12,609 nucleotides of DNA from an uncultured Bilophila sp. GTDB lineage: Bacteria > Desulfobacterota > Desulfovibrionia > Desulfovibrionales > Desulfovibrionaceae. The stretch covers positions 1 to 12,609 of the forward strand of contig CABKMN010000065.1 of NCBI GenBank assembly GCA_902373525.1, given 5' to 3'. This document shows, piece by piece, positions 1 through 6,906 of this stretch. The notes under the pieces are model-generated. The model saw only the letters and a program-made list of their open reading frames with translations, was not told the DNA's origin and made no database searches. A program made the translations under genes and the position numbers. Position 1 is the stretch's first letter, and each line of letters starts with the position of its first letter.

Positions 1-105
1 CCCCAAACCCCACCCCCTCTCCTCCCAAAGACTTTCGTAAACGGGACGGACGGAGGCTGCGGGACTTCGGGAGTTTCGGGTCCGGCAAACGTTTCCCGGG
101 GACGC
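1..105 (+). repeat. Composite intergenic repeat, copy 1, upstream block
   Basis: This GC-rich block starts with CCCCAAACCCC, the sequence that follows the right arm of the long hairpins at 6530-6583 and 4253-4292, so the window probably opens just after such a hairpin. It then carries CAAAGACTTTC (26-36) and GGGACGGACGG (43-53), both repeated at 6602-6612 and 6615-6625 and, slightly changed, near 4328-4352. A GTTTCCCGG segment near 90-98 matches the copy at 6664-6671. No reading frame here looks coding. It is a dispersed intergenic repeat of unknown function. Confidence 0.7.
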
Positions 106-385
106 CTTATGATGAAAACACAGATGGTTTTCTATTCGTAGCGTGAATTCTTTTGGAAGGCTGCGTCATAGGAAATGGTTGAGGCTTATTGCTTGAAGTT
201 CCAGAGGAATAATCAATAAAATGCCTCAGCGATGGAGTTCGCCAATGGAAAGGCTGGAGAAAAGGCCCTCTTTTCAACCTACTGTGGAGATGAAACAACC
301 GCATCCCATGACGGATGCCTTTTAGAATATCCTAATTGAAAAATGGTTATGGCAACATTTCCCAAAAGAGACTGTTGAGCAAGAA
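106..385. other. AT-richer non-coding stretch unique to copy 1
   Basis: These roughly 280 bases separate the upstream and downstream blocks of the repeat and have no counterpart in the copies at 4245-4565 and 6522-6906. I see no gene: the frames are short and lack a ribosome binding site. Weak signals are a possible promoter, TTGAAG at 193-198 with a 16-base spacer to AATAAA at 215-220 (4 of 6 matches in each box), and a 6-bp inverted repeat GCATCC/GGATGC (301-306/313-318) followed by CTTTTA, which could be a weak terminator. Its position makes it the likeliest site for the promoter of the gene at 542. Confidence 0.35.
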
Positions 386-409
386 ACACCTGACGCCCAC
401 AGGGCCCCC

Positions 410-533
410 GGGATGCGGTTTCGGACGAAGCATGGCTTCGGCTGAAACCGCATCCCGGCGGCTCCGAGGGGGTCCGGGGGGCATCATGCCCCCCGGACAG
501 GGTCAAGGGGCGGTAGCCCCTTGCCGCCGGAGG
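410..533 (+). promoter_or_regulatory. Hairpin-rich leader with repeat-borne ribosome binding site
   Basis: Three consecutive inverted repeats lie just before the first gene. Hairpin I is a 13-bp stem (410-422/444-456) capped by an inner 6-bp stem CGAAGC/GCTTCG (426-431/435-440). Hairpin II is a perfect 12-bp stem (472-483/487-498) with loop TCA. Hairpin III is a perfect 8-bp stem CAAGGGGC/GCCCCTTG (504-511/516-523) with loop GGTA. The block ends in TTGCCGCCGGAGGC, whose GGAGG (529-533) lies 8 bases before ATG 542. The same segment, diverged, precedes the genes at 4566 and 6907. Hairpin III stops only five bases before the GGAGG, so folding could affect translation; that is inference. Confidence 0.7.
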
Positions 534-541
534 CATATACC

Positions 542-3187
542 ATGATGCAAGAAGATCAACGGCTTGTCGAACAGTGCGAAGCGGGCGTCCGAACGCTCGG
601 CGGCGTGGACGAATGGGTCCGGGCAAACCCGCAGACCGTGGGCTCCTCCGGCGAGGCGCTGCTGCGCGAGAGCAATCGGCTGGCCCGCGCCCTGCGTAAG
701 GAGGCCGCCACCGCCGCACGGAAAATGTGCGTGGGCGTGTTCGGCCCGAGCCAGTCCGGGAAGTCCTACCTCATCTCGGCGCTGGCGCAGGACGCCGACG
801 GATCGCTCCTCGCCGCGCTCGGCGAGGAATCCGCCGACTTCATCCGGGACATCAATCCGGCGGGCGGCAAGGAATCCACCGGCCTCGTCACGCGCTTCAC
901 GCTGACGCCCGGCGACGCTCCGGCGGGATTCCCGGTCAAACTGCGCCTGCTCTCCGAACTCGACCTCGTCAAGATTCTGGCGAACACGTATTACGCCGAC
1001 TGTCGCCACCTCACTCCGCCGGACGAGGAGGCCATCGCGGCCCGCGTGGACGAACTGGCGAAACGGGCCAAAGGCGCGCCGTGGCAGGCTCCTTTCGACG
1101 AAGACGACATGCTCGATCTGAAGGACTACGTTACCCGCAACTTCCGGGCCGACGCCGGGGTCCAGAAGCTCGAGCACCTGTACTGGCCCAAGGCCGTTCA
1201 CGCCGCCGGACGCCTCGCGCCCGCCGACCGCGCCGCGCTGTTCGAACTGCTCTGGGACGAGGCCAAACCGTTTACCGGGTTGTACCTGCGCCTGCGGGAC
1301 GTGCTCGACGCGCTCGGGCATCCCGACGAGGCTTTCTGCGGCAAGGAAGCCCTGCTCCCCCGCGAAAGCAGCATCATCGACGTGGAAACCCTGCGCGGCC
1401 TCGGAGAAGGGAGCGACGCCGGGACCCTCGAACTCGTCACCCGCGACGGACGCCGGGTGACGGCGGCGCGGGCCGAAGCCGCCGCGCTCACGGCCGAACT
1501 GGCCATCACCATGCGCCACAAGCCGGACGATTTTTTCGAGCACACCGACCTCCTCGACTTTCCCGGCTACCGTTCGCGCCTCAAGACCGACGACGTGGCC
1601 CGCGAACTGGCCAAGCCCGACCAGCTCCGCCAGTTTTTCCTGCGCGGCAAGGTCGCGTATCTTTTCGAGCGCTACAAGACCGACCTCGAACTGACCAGCA
1701 TGCTTTTGTGCATCGGCCCGAGCAATCAGGAAGTGCAGGACCTGCCCGCCGTCATCAGCGACTGGGTGTCCGACGCCGCGGGCAAAAGCCCGGAACTCCG
1801 CCGGGGACGCCGTACCACCCTGTTCCTCGTGCTGACCAAGTTCGATATGGAATTCGAGAAGAAAAAGGGGGCGCTGGACGACGAAACCCGCTGGTCCAAC
1901 CGTCTGCACGCGTCGCTCCTCGACTTCTTCGGCAAACAGCACGACTGGCCCGAACAGTGGACCCCGGATCGGCCCTTCGACAATACCTTCTGGCTCCGTA
2001 ACCCGAAATTCCGTTGGGAGGCGGTCATCGCCTTTGACGGCGAACGGGAAACCGGCATCCGTCCCGAGCAGGAAGCCTACGTTGCGGACATGAAGGGCAA
2101 GTTCCTGAATACCCCGGAAGTGCGCCGCCACTTCGCCGATCCCGAGGCCGCGTGGGACGCCGCGTTCACCCTCAACGACGGCGGCGTGGCCTTCCTGCGT
2201 CGGAACCTGCGGCCCGTGTGCGATCCGGCGATCAAGCGCCGTCAGGTCGCGGACCGGGTGGCCGACAACCTGCGCCCGTTCGTGGAGCACCTGCGCCGTT
2301 TCCATCGCATCGACGACAAGGCCGCCCTGCGCGAACAACAGCGCCGGCTCGGCATGCGTCTGGCCCGCAGTCTCGCCGTCGCGGCCCAGAACCAGCGTTT
2401 CGGAGAGTTGCTCCGCGCCATGCTGGTGCGTGATCACGAGCTGTACAGCCTCTACTATCAGGTCGAAAACCGTCTCATGCGCGAGGAACAGGCCCCGCAG
2501 CCGAGCATGGGCAGCGCCGCCAGCGCGCAGGACATCATGGACGACCTCTTCGGCGAACTGGCTCCGGCGGCGTCGGCTCCGGAAGCGCCGGACGTTCTTG
2601 CTCCGCAGCCGCTCGACGAAGCGGGCGCGTTCGCCGAACTGGTGATCGGCGCGTGGATCGAACAGCTCAACGCCCTCGCCGCCGATCCCGCGCTCCAGAC
2701 CTACTTCGGCCTGGAGGCCGCCGACTTCGGCCAGCTCGTCCACGAGCTCATACAGGGCATGTCCCGCCTCGGCCTCGAGAAGGACATGGCGCAGGCCGTG
2801 CGCGACGTGTCCGGTTACCGCAACATCCGCCGCGACAAGCTCATCTGGCGGCAGGCGAGCATGGCGGCCTACCGGATCAACGCCTTTGTGGATTGGCTCG
2901 GCTTCAACCCCGCCGTCACGCCGGAGTCCGGGCGCGTCATCCGGCTCGCCGGGCGTACCCGCACCCTTTTCGCGCAACAGCCCGATCCGGAAGGCTATCC
3001 CGCTCTTCCCGCCGAGCCGTTGCCGTTCGACAAGCAATACTGCACCGACTGGCTGGCCGCGCTCGTCCATCTCATCGAGGGGAACGCCGACTACGAGGAC
3101 GGGCGGACCTTCGACCCGGAACAGAATGCCCGCCTCGGGCGGATCATCGACAACCTGAACCCCGACGCCTTTGCGCAGGACAATTGA
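542..3187 (+). CDS. SrfC-type putative virulence factor, large P-loop GTPase-like protein
   Basis: An 881-residue protein. The N-terminal third matches what I remember of COG4458/Virul_Fac (SrfC of the Salmonella srfABC locus): a short helical lead, then GPSQSGKS (68-75, Walker A/G1), then INPAGGKESTGLVTRF (105-119), a hallmark of the family. LLDFPG (337-342) fits a G3 DxPG motif and TKFD (432-435) fits G4 [NT]KxD, so a GTP-binding, dynamin-like role is plausible, though the family's biochemistry is not established to my knowledge. The long C-terminal part looks helical and has an Ala/Pro-rich linker near 680-700. No signal peptide or clear membrane segment is seen, so it is probably cytoplasmic. 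ATG 542 is chosen for its GGAGG 8 bases upstream; ATG 545 and TTG 521 are poorer. The next gene starts one base after the stop, implying coupling. A srfB-like gene, the usual partner, is not in the window. Confidence 0.88.
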   Translation: MMQEDQRLVEQCEAGVRTLGGVDEWVRANPQTVGSSGEALLRESNRLARALRKEAATAARKMCVGVFGPSQSGKSYLISALAQDADGSLLAALGEESADFIRDINPAGGKESTGLVTRFTLTPGDAPAGFPVKLRLLSELDLVKILANTYYADCRHLTPPDEEAIAARVDELAKRAKGAPWQAPFDEDDMLDLKDYVTRNFRADAGVQKLEHLYWPKAVHAAGRLAPADRAALFELLWDEAKPFTGLYLRLRDVLDALGHPDEAFCGKEALLPRESSIIDVETLRGLGEGSDAGTLELVTRDGRRVTAARAEAAALTAELAITMRHKPDDFFEHTDLLDFPGYRSRLKTDDVARELAKPDQLRQFFLRGKVAYLFERYKTDLELTSMLLCIGPSNQEVQDLPAVISDWVSDAAGKSPELRRGRRTTLFLVLTKFDMEFEKKKGALDDETRWSNRLHASLLDFFGKQHDWPEQWTPDRPFDNTFWLRNPKFRWEAVIAFDGERETGIRPEQEAYVADMKGKFLNTPEVRRHFADPEAAWDAAFTLNDGGVAFLRRNLRPVCDPAIKRRQVADRVADNLRPFVEHLRRFHRIDDKAALREQQRRLGMRLARSLAVAAQNQRFGELLRAMLVRDHELYSLYYQVENRLMREEQAPQPSMGSAASAQDIMDDLFGELAPAASAPEAPDVLAPQPLDEAGAFAELVIGAWIEQLNALAADPALQTYFGLEAADFGQLVHELIQGMSRLGLEKDMAQAVRDVSGYRNIRRDKLIWRQASMAAYRINAFVDWLGFNPAVTPESGRVIRLAGRTRTLFAQQPDPEGYPALPAEPLPFDKQYCTDWLAALVHLIEGNADYEDGRTFDPEQNARLGRIIDNLNPDAFAQDN

Positions 3188-3188
3188 C

Positions 3189-4244
3189 ATGACGTTTCGC
3201 TGCTCGCTCCGGTTTGAACCGGACAAAACCAAAGGGCCGGGGTACGGCCTCATCGTGGCGGGCTGTCCCGGCTTCGCCGAGGACCCGGATGCGCTCCGCT
3301 GCCTGATCAAGAATCCTTCCGACGGGCTGAGCCTCGGCCCCAACGGCTGGCAGCCCGGCGACGAACGGCTGCGTCCCGACGCCGTGGAGGTTTCCGGCGA
3401 GACGCTCACCCTGTCCGTGGGGCCCGCCGTGGTGGACAATCTCGAATTGCAGGCCATTTATCAGATGGCCCTGTTCACGGACGTCGAACACGTCTGGCAG
3501 GGTGGCCTGAGCATCAACCGGATCGTCTATTCACGCGATCCCAGCCTGTTGCCCAATCTGGAACTGGCCCCGCCCAAACAGGAAGCCAAGTCCGCCCGCG
3601 AACCCATGCCCCTGCCGGAAATCGATACGGAGCCAGCCGCACCCTCGTCCCTGTCGCTCGACGGGACCCCCGCCTCCGCCGTGCCTCAAAGCGAACTGCT
3701 GGACCTCGCGGAGCGGCCCAAAAGCTACAAGAGCCTTATCCTGAACATCATCTTTGCGATCCTCACCGTGGCGCTGCTCGCCGGGGCCGGGTACTTCTTC
3801 TACACGAAGGTGTTGCCCAAGACCGACACCACGCTGGAGGAAAAGCCCGTGGAGGTGCTGAAGCACGAAGCCGCCGATCTGCCTCCGGGCACGGAGGCGC
3901 CCGTCAAATACGCACCCGACGATCTCAAGGGGCCCAAGGGGTTGCAGGTCGCCCGCGACGCCCTGAAGCGCAAGGTGGAGCCTGAAACGGCGCTCGCCCT
4001 CGCACAGCAGCTTCTCGCCGCGCCCGACGACGCCAAGGCGCAGGACGGCGCGTTCCTGATCGTCGACGATCTCGCCAAGAAGGGCAACGCGCAGGCTCTC
4101 CTCCTGCTCGGGGATTTCTACTCGCCCGCGCAGCCGCAGCGCGGCACTATCCGGAAGGACGCCGACCTCGCCCGCGACTGCTACAAGAAGGCCCTCGCCG
4201 GGGGCGTTGGCGACGCGCAGCAGCGGATGGATGCGCTGAAGTAG
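3189..4244 (+). CDS. Single-pass membrane protein with Sel1-like C-terminus, unknown function
   Basis: A 351-residue protein I do not recognise as a named family. Residues 1-115 form a compact, probably beta-rich domain (MTFRCSLRFE through SINRIVYS). Residues 125-178 are a Pro/Ala/Glu-rich, low-complexity linker. One clear transmembrane helix lies at about 183-206 (LILNIIFAILTVALLAGAGY). The C-terminal 145 residues are Ala/Lys-rich and helical; 299-341 (NAQALLLLGDFY...DADLARDCYKKALAGG) resembles one Sel1/TPR-like repeat. With no signal peptide, a cytoplasmic N-domain and periplasmic C-domain are likely. It starts one base after the SrfC-like stop, with AGGA (3177-3180) 8 bases before ATG 3189, so the two are translationally linked. 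It could tether the GTPase to the membrane; that is inference. Confidence 0.85.
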   Translation: MTFRCSLRFEPDKTKGPGYGLIVAGCPGFAEDPDALRCLIKNPSDGLSLGPNGWQPGDERLRPDAVEVSGETLTLSVGPAVVDNLELQAIYQMALFTDVEHVWQGGLSINRIVYSRDPSLLPNLELAPPKQEAKSAREPMPLPEIDTEPAAPSSLSLDGTPASAVPQSELLDLAERPKSYKSLILNIIFAILTVALLAGAGYFFYTKVLPKTDTTLEEKPVEVLKHEAADLPPGTEAPVKYAPDDLKGPKGLQVARDALKRKVEPETALALAQQLLAAPDDAKAQDGAFLIVDDLAKKGNAQALLLLGDFYSPAQPQRGTIRKDADLARDCYKKALAGGVGDAQQRMDALK

Positions 4245-4252
4245 AGAATTCA

Positions 4253-4292
4253 GGGGAGAGGAACCTTTTCCGAAGAGAATTTTCCTCTCCCC
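4253..4292 (+). terminator. Hairpin after the SrfC-like operon (degenerate copy)
   Basis: An 11-bp perfect stem, GGGGAGAGGAA (4253-4263) with TTCCTCTCCCC (4282-4292), begins 8 bases after the stop at 4244. The inner part pairs imperfectly. It is followed by AAACCC rather than a T-tract, so it may protect the mRNA 3' end or act as a weak terminator. It is the shortest member of the hairpin family seen at 6530-6583 and 12553-12606. Confidence 0.6.
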
Positions 4293-4550
4293 AAACCCGC
4301 CGGTGCGGCTCGCCCCCCTCTCTTTCCCAAGACTTTTGCAAGCGGGGCGGACGGCGATTGGAGGGACGCGGCGGGCTTCGTCTCAGCGGAAGTTCCCCGG
4401 AGCCGCCTTCTTTCTTTGAATGTCGCTTTTTTTATTTCAGGGCGTGTTGTTTCAAGCCGTTCATTTGGAAAAGGGAACACCAAACGCCCACAGGACAGGG
4501 GCAAGGGGCGGCAGCCCGCCGGTGCGGCCCGCACCTTGCCGCCGGAGGCC
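4289..4550 (+). repeat. Composite intergenic repeat, copy 2
   Basis: This fills most of the 321-base gap between the genes ending at 4244 and starting at 4566; no gene is visible. In order it holds CCCCAAACCC, an 18-base module (4296-4313) that also occurs at 4515-4532 and 6865-6882, CAAGACTTTT (4328-4337), GGGGCGGACGGCG (about 4344-4356), GCGGGCTTCG and CGGAAGTTCCCCGGAG (near 4371-4402), a T-rich stretch (about 4408-4440), ACGCCCACAGG (near 4484-4494), then CAAGGGGCGGCAG and the leader end TTGCCGCCGGAGGC. The GGAGG at 4544-4548 is 17 bases from ATG 4566, too far for normal use; the gene has its own AGGAG instead. The leader hairpins I and II of copy 1 are missing here. Confidence 0.7.
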
Positions 4551-4565
4551 CCAATAGGAGAACCT

Positions 4566-6521
4566 ATGAAACAGTTCCTCATAGCCGTACTGGCGGCGCT
4601 CGCGATCTTCGCGGGCGGGACGACGTGGGCGGCGGAACGCGCTCCGCTGCTGATGGAAGGCAAAAAGACCCTGTACCAGCGCGTCGTCACCCACCCCGGC
4701 GCAAGCCTGCGGGCCGGACAGGGAAAGGACGCCGCCGTCGTTCAGAAGGCGGTGCGCCCCTTCTCCGTATTCTACGTCTACACCCGCGACGGCGACTGGC
4801 TGGAGGTCGGCGCCTCCACCTCCAAGGCTGACGGCTGGATGAAGTCCGAGGAGACCACGCCGTGGAATCAGGCCCTCACCCTGCTCTTTACCGACAGATC
4901 GCAACGCCGCCCGGTCCTGTTCTTCAAGGATCACAAGGCGATCATGGATGTCTGTCAAGCCGAGGACCTGCCGGGAACGCTGACGAAGCTCCGCGCCGAA
5001 GCCGAGGCCGCGCAACGGGGCGACGCTCCCGCCGATCTGTCCATCGTTGCGGTGGAACCCGACGACGCGCAAGGTGCGGTATCGCGCAACCGTTTTTATC
5101 TCATGCCGATTTTGAAGGTGGATACGCCGTTCGAGGGGACAAAGCTCCTTGAGGTGGCCTCCATCGACCCCGGCAGCGCGGGCGACAAGAAGGACGACGC
5201 CAAGAACGACGTGCCGCGCACCGGCATCGCGATGGTCATCGACACCACCATTTCCATGAAGCCGTACATCGATCAGAGCCTCAACGTGGTACGGACCATT
5301 TTCGATTCAATCGCCAAGGACAAGCTGGACGACAAGGTTTCCTTCGGCATCGTGGCCTTCCGCAACAGCACCAAGGCGTCGCCGAAGCTGGAATACGTCA
5401 CCAAGGTGGTCAGCGATTTCCGCGATGCGACGCAGCGCGAGGAACTGGAAAAGGCCCTCGCCGGTCTTGAGGAAGCCAAGGCGTCGAGCCATTCCTTCAA
5501 CGAGGATTCCCTCGCCGGGGTCAAGGCCGCGCTCGACGAACTGAACTGGCAGCCCTACGCCAACCGCGTGTTGCTGCTCATCACGGACGCCGGACCGTTG
5601 CCCCTGAGCGATCCCAACGCCTCCACGAGCCTTGACGTCAAGGAAATGGCGGACCTTGCGGCTTCCCGCAACATCCGTCTCGTCGTCGCGCACGTCCGCA
5701 CGCCCGCCGGGAAGGCCAACGTCGATTCCGCCGCCAAGGCGTACACGGCGCTGTCGGCGGTGCCCGGCGGCAAGAGCGCCTACATTCCCATTCAGGCCAC
5801 GGACGCCGCCAAGGGCGGCGCTTCGTTCGCAAAGGCCGCTACGGGGCTGTCCTCCGCGCTGGTCGCCAGCGTAAAACAGGCCCTCGCCGGAAAAGTCCCG
5901 GCCAAGCCGCAGGAACAGCCCGCGCAGACGCCGGAGGAACGCGCCAGGCAGATCGGCGAGGAACTCGGCTACGCCATGCAGCTTGAGTATCTCGGCAAGA
6001 AGCAGGGCACGCGCGCGCCGGAAGTGGTGACCTCGTGGATCGCCGACGCCGATCTCGACGCCCTCAGCGCCGGTAGGCCGGTCAGCGCGGTTTCGGTCGC
6101 GGTCCTGCTGACCAAGAACCAGCTCAGCGATCTCCAGCAGCAGCTCAAGATCATCATCGACAACGCCGAGCGGACGCGCAAGACGGATTCTCGGGACTTC
6201 TTTCAGGGCATCCTTTCCGCGTCGGCGCAGCTTGCCCGCGACCCCGCCGCCTTCTCCCGGAAGCCCGGCGCGAATCTCCGCGACATGGGCGTGCTCGGCG
6301 AATTCCTCGACGACCTGCCCTACAAGAGCGACATCATGCTCCTTTCTGAGGACGACTGGTACCGCATGAGCGTCGGCGAGCAGACGGCCTTCATCAACCG
6401 GCTCAAGTCCCGCGTCGCCCGTTACGAAGCGTACGACCGCGACGTGGACAACTGGGAAAGTTTCGGAGCCAAGGACCCCGGCGACTGGGTATACCGCGTG
6501 CCGCTGGCGATGCTGCCGTAA
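4566..6521 (+). CDS. Secreted SH3-like and VWA-domain protein resembling the periplasmic part of PpkA
   Basis: A 651-residue protein. Residues 1-22 are a Sec signal peptide (MKQFLIAVLAALAIFAGG, then TTWA as cleavage region). Residues about 36-97 look like a bacterial SH3 domain (ASLRAGQGKD...GDWLEVGAS...GWM). A VWA domain spans about 219-440: VIDTTISMKPYI supplies a DxTxS MIDAS motif (D226, T228, S230), and LLLITDAGP supplies the later Asp (D341). Residues 445-651 are largely helical. The order matches, from memory, the extracytoplasmic region of the T6SS kinase PpkA, but there is no kinase domain and a signal peptide replaces it, so this is a free periplasmic protein. AGGAG (4556-4560) lies 5 bases before ATG 4566, and the signal peptide begins exactly there; the frame's upstream ATG at 4416 is in repeat sequence. 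The gene is monocistronic between two repeat copies. Confidence 0.85.
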   Translation: MKQFLIAVLAALAIFAGGTTWAAERAPLLMEGKKTLYQRVVTHPGASLRAGQGKDAAVVQKAVRPFSVFYVYTRDGDWLEVGASTSKADGWMKSEETTPWNQALTLLFTDRSQRRPVLFFKDHKAIMDVCQAEDLPGTLTKLRAEAEAAQRGDAPADLSIVAVEPDDAQGAVSRNRFYLMPILKVDTPFEGTKLLEVASIDPGSAGDKKDDAKNDVPRTGIAMVIDTTISMKPYIDQSLNVVRTIFDSIAKDKLDDKVSFGIVAFRNSTKASPKLEYVTKVVSDFRDATQREELEKALAGLEEAKASSHSFNEDSLAGVKAALDELNWQPYANRVLLLITDAGPLPLSDPNASTSLDVKEMADLAASRNIRLVVAHVRTPAGKANVDSAAKAYTALSAVPGGKSAYIPIQATDAAKGGASFAKAATGLSSALVASVKQALAGKVPAKPQEQPAQTPEERARQIGEELGYAMQLEYLGKKQGTRAPEVVTSWIADADLDALSAGRPVSAVSVAVLLTKNQLSDLQQQLKIIIDNAERTRKTDSRDFFQGILSASAQLARDPAAFSRKPGANLRDMGVLGEFLDDLPYKSDIMLLSEDDWYRMSVGEQTAFINRLKSRVARYEAYDRDVDNWESFGAKDPGDWVYRVPLAMLP

Positions 6522-6529
6522 GAGGAAGA

Positions 6530-6583
6530 TTGGGGAGGGGAAGGAGGGACTTTCTGGAGAAAGTCCCTCCTTCCCCTCCCCAA
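6530..6583 (+). terminator. 26-bp perfect hairpin after the VWA gene
   Basis: The left arm 6530-6555 pairs perfectly with 6558-6583, leaving GG in the centre (in practice a TGGA tetraloop on 25 bp). It begins 9 bases after the stop. The downstream sequence is CCCCAC, without a T-tract, so termination may be factor-dependent or the hairpin may act as an mRNA 3'-end stabiliser. Its sequence differs from the 12553-12606 hairpin by changes in both arms that keep all pairs. Confidence 0.7.
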
Positions 6584-6763
6584 ACCCCACCTCATCCTCT
6601 TCAAAGACTTTCATGGGACGGACGGCGGTTGCGGGAACGCGGCGGGCTTCGCCTTGGCGGAAGTTTCCCGGAGGCGCGTTCCGGTTTTTATCTACGTTTG
6701 TTTTGAAATGAGGCTGTGTTACCGCGTGTTGAAAAAGGAACATCTGACGCCCACAAGACCGCC
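6577..6763 (+). repeat. Composite intergenic repeat, copy 3, upstream block
   Basis: This is most of the 385-base gap between the VWA gene and the ABC operon; it holds no gene. It carries CCCCAAACCCCAC, CAAAGACTTTC (6602-6612), GGGACGGACGG (6615-6625), GCGGGCTTCGCC and GGAAGTTTCCCGGAGG (near 6641-6674), a T-rich stretch, then GTGTTGAAAAAGGAACATC and TGACGCCCACA (near 6727-6755). Copy 1 has the matching TGTTGAGCAAGAAACACC and TGACGCCCACA at 374-401. No convincing sigma-70 promoter is seen; the conserved block itself may contain one. Confidence 0.7.
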
Positions 6764-6769
6764 GCAATA

Positions 6770-6898
6770 CGGTTTCGGGAGAAGCAGGCTTCGGCTGAAC
6801 CGCATCCCGGCGGCTCCGAGGGGGCCGGGGGATTATGCCCCCGGACAGGCGCACGGGGCGGTGGCCCGCCGGTGCGGCTCGCACCTTGCCGCCGGAGG
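6770..6898 (+). promoter_or_regulatory. Leader of the ABC operon with repeat-borne ribosome binding site
   Basis: This is the counterpart of 410-533. Hairpin I is reduced to CGGTT/AACCG (6770-6774/6798-6802) with an inner GAAGC/GCTTC (6781-6785/6788-6792). Hairpin II keeps CCGGGGG/CCCCCGG (6825-6831/6838-6844). The position of hairpin III holds a different stem, GGTGC/GCACC (6871-6875/6881-6885), within the 18-base module 6865-6882. It ends in TTGCCGCCGGAGGC, whose GGAGG (6894-6898) lies 8 bases before ATG 6907, the same spacing as for the gene at 542. Confidence 0.65.
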
Positions 6899-6906
6899 CG
6901 ATCATC

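Noticed and set aside
107..304. A 65-codon minus-strand frame in the first gap
   Set aside because: No ribosome binding site, no recognisable motif, and composition unlike the genes.
503..3457. A 984-codon open frame on the minus strand opposite the SrfC-like gene
   Set aside because: It is a by-product of GC-rich third positions in the real + strand gene; the + strand frame has family motifs and a ribosome binding site, this one has neither.
4416..4565. A longer N-terminus for the VWA protein beginning at 4416
   Set aside because: The added part is repeat DNA and would bury the signal peptide; AGGAG at 4556-4560 supports ATG 4566.
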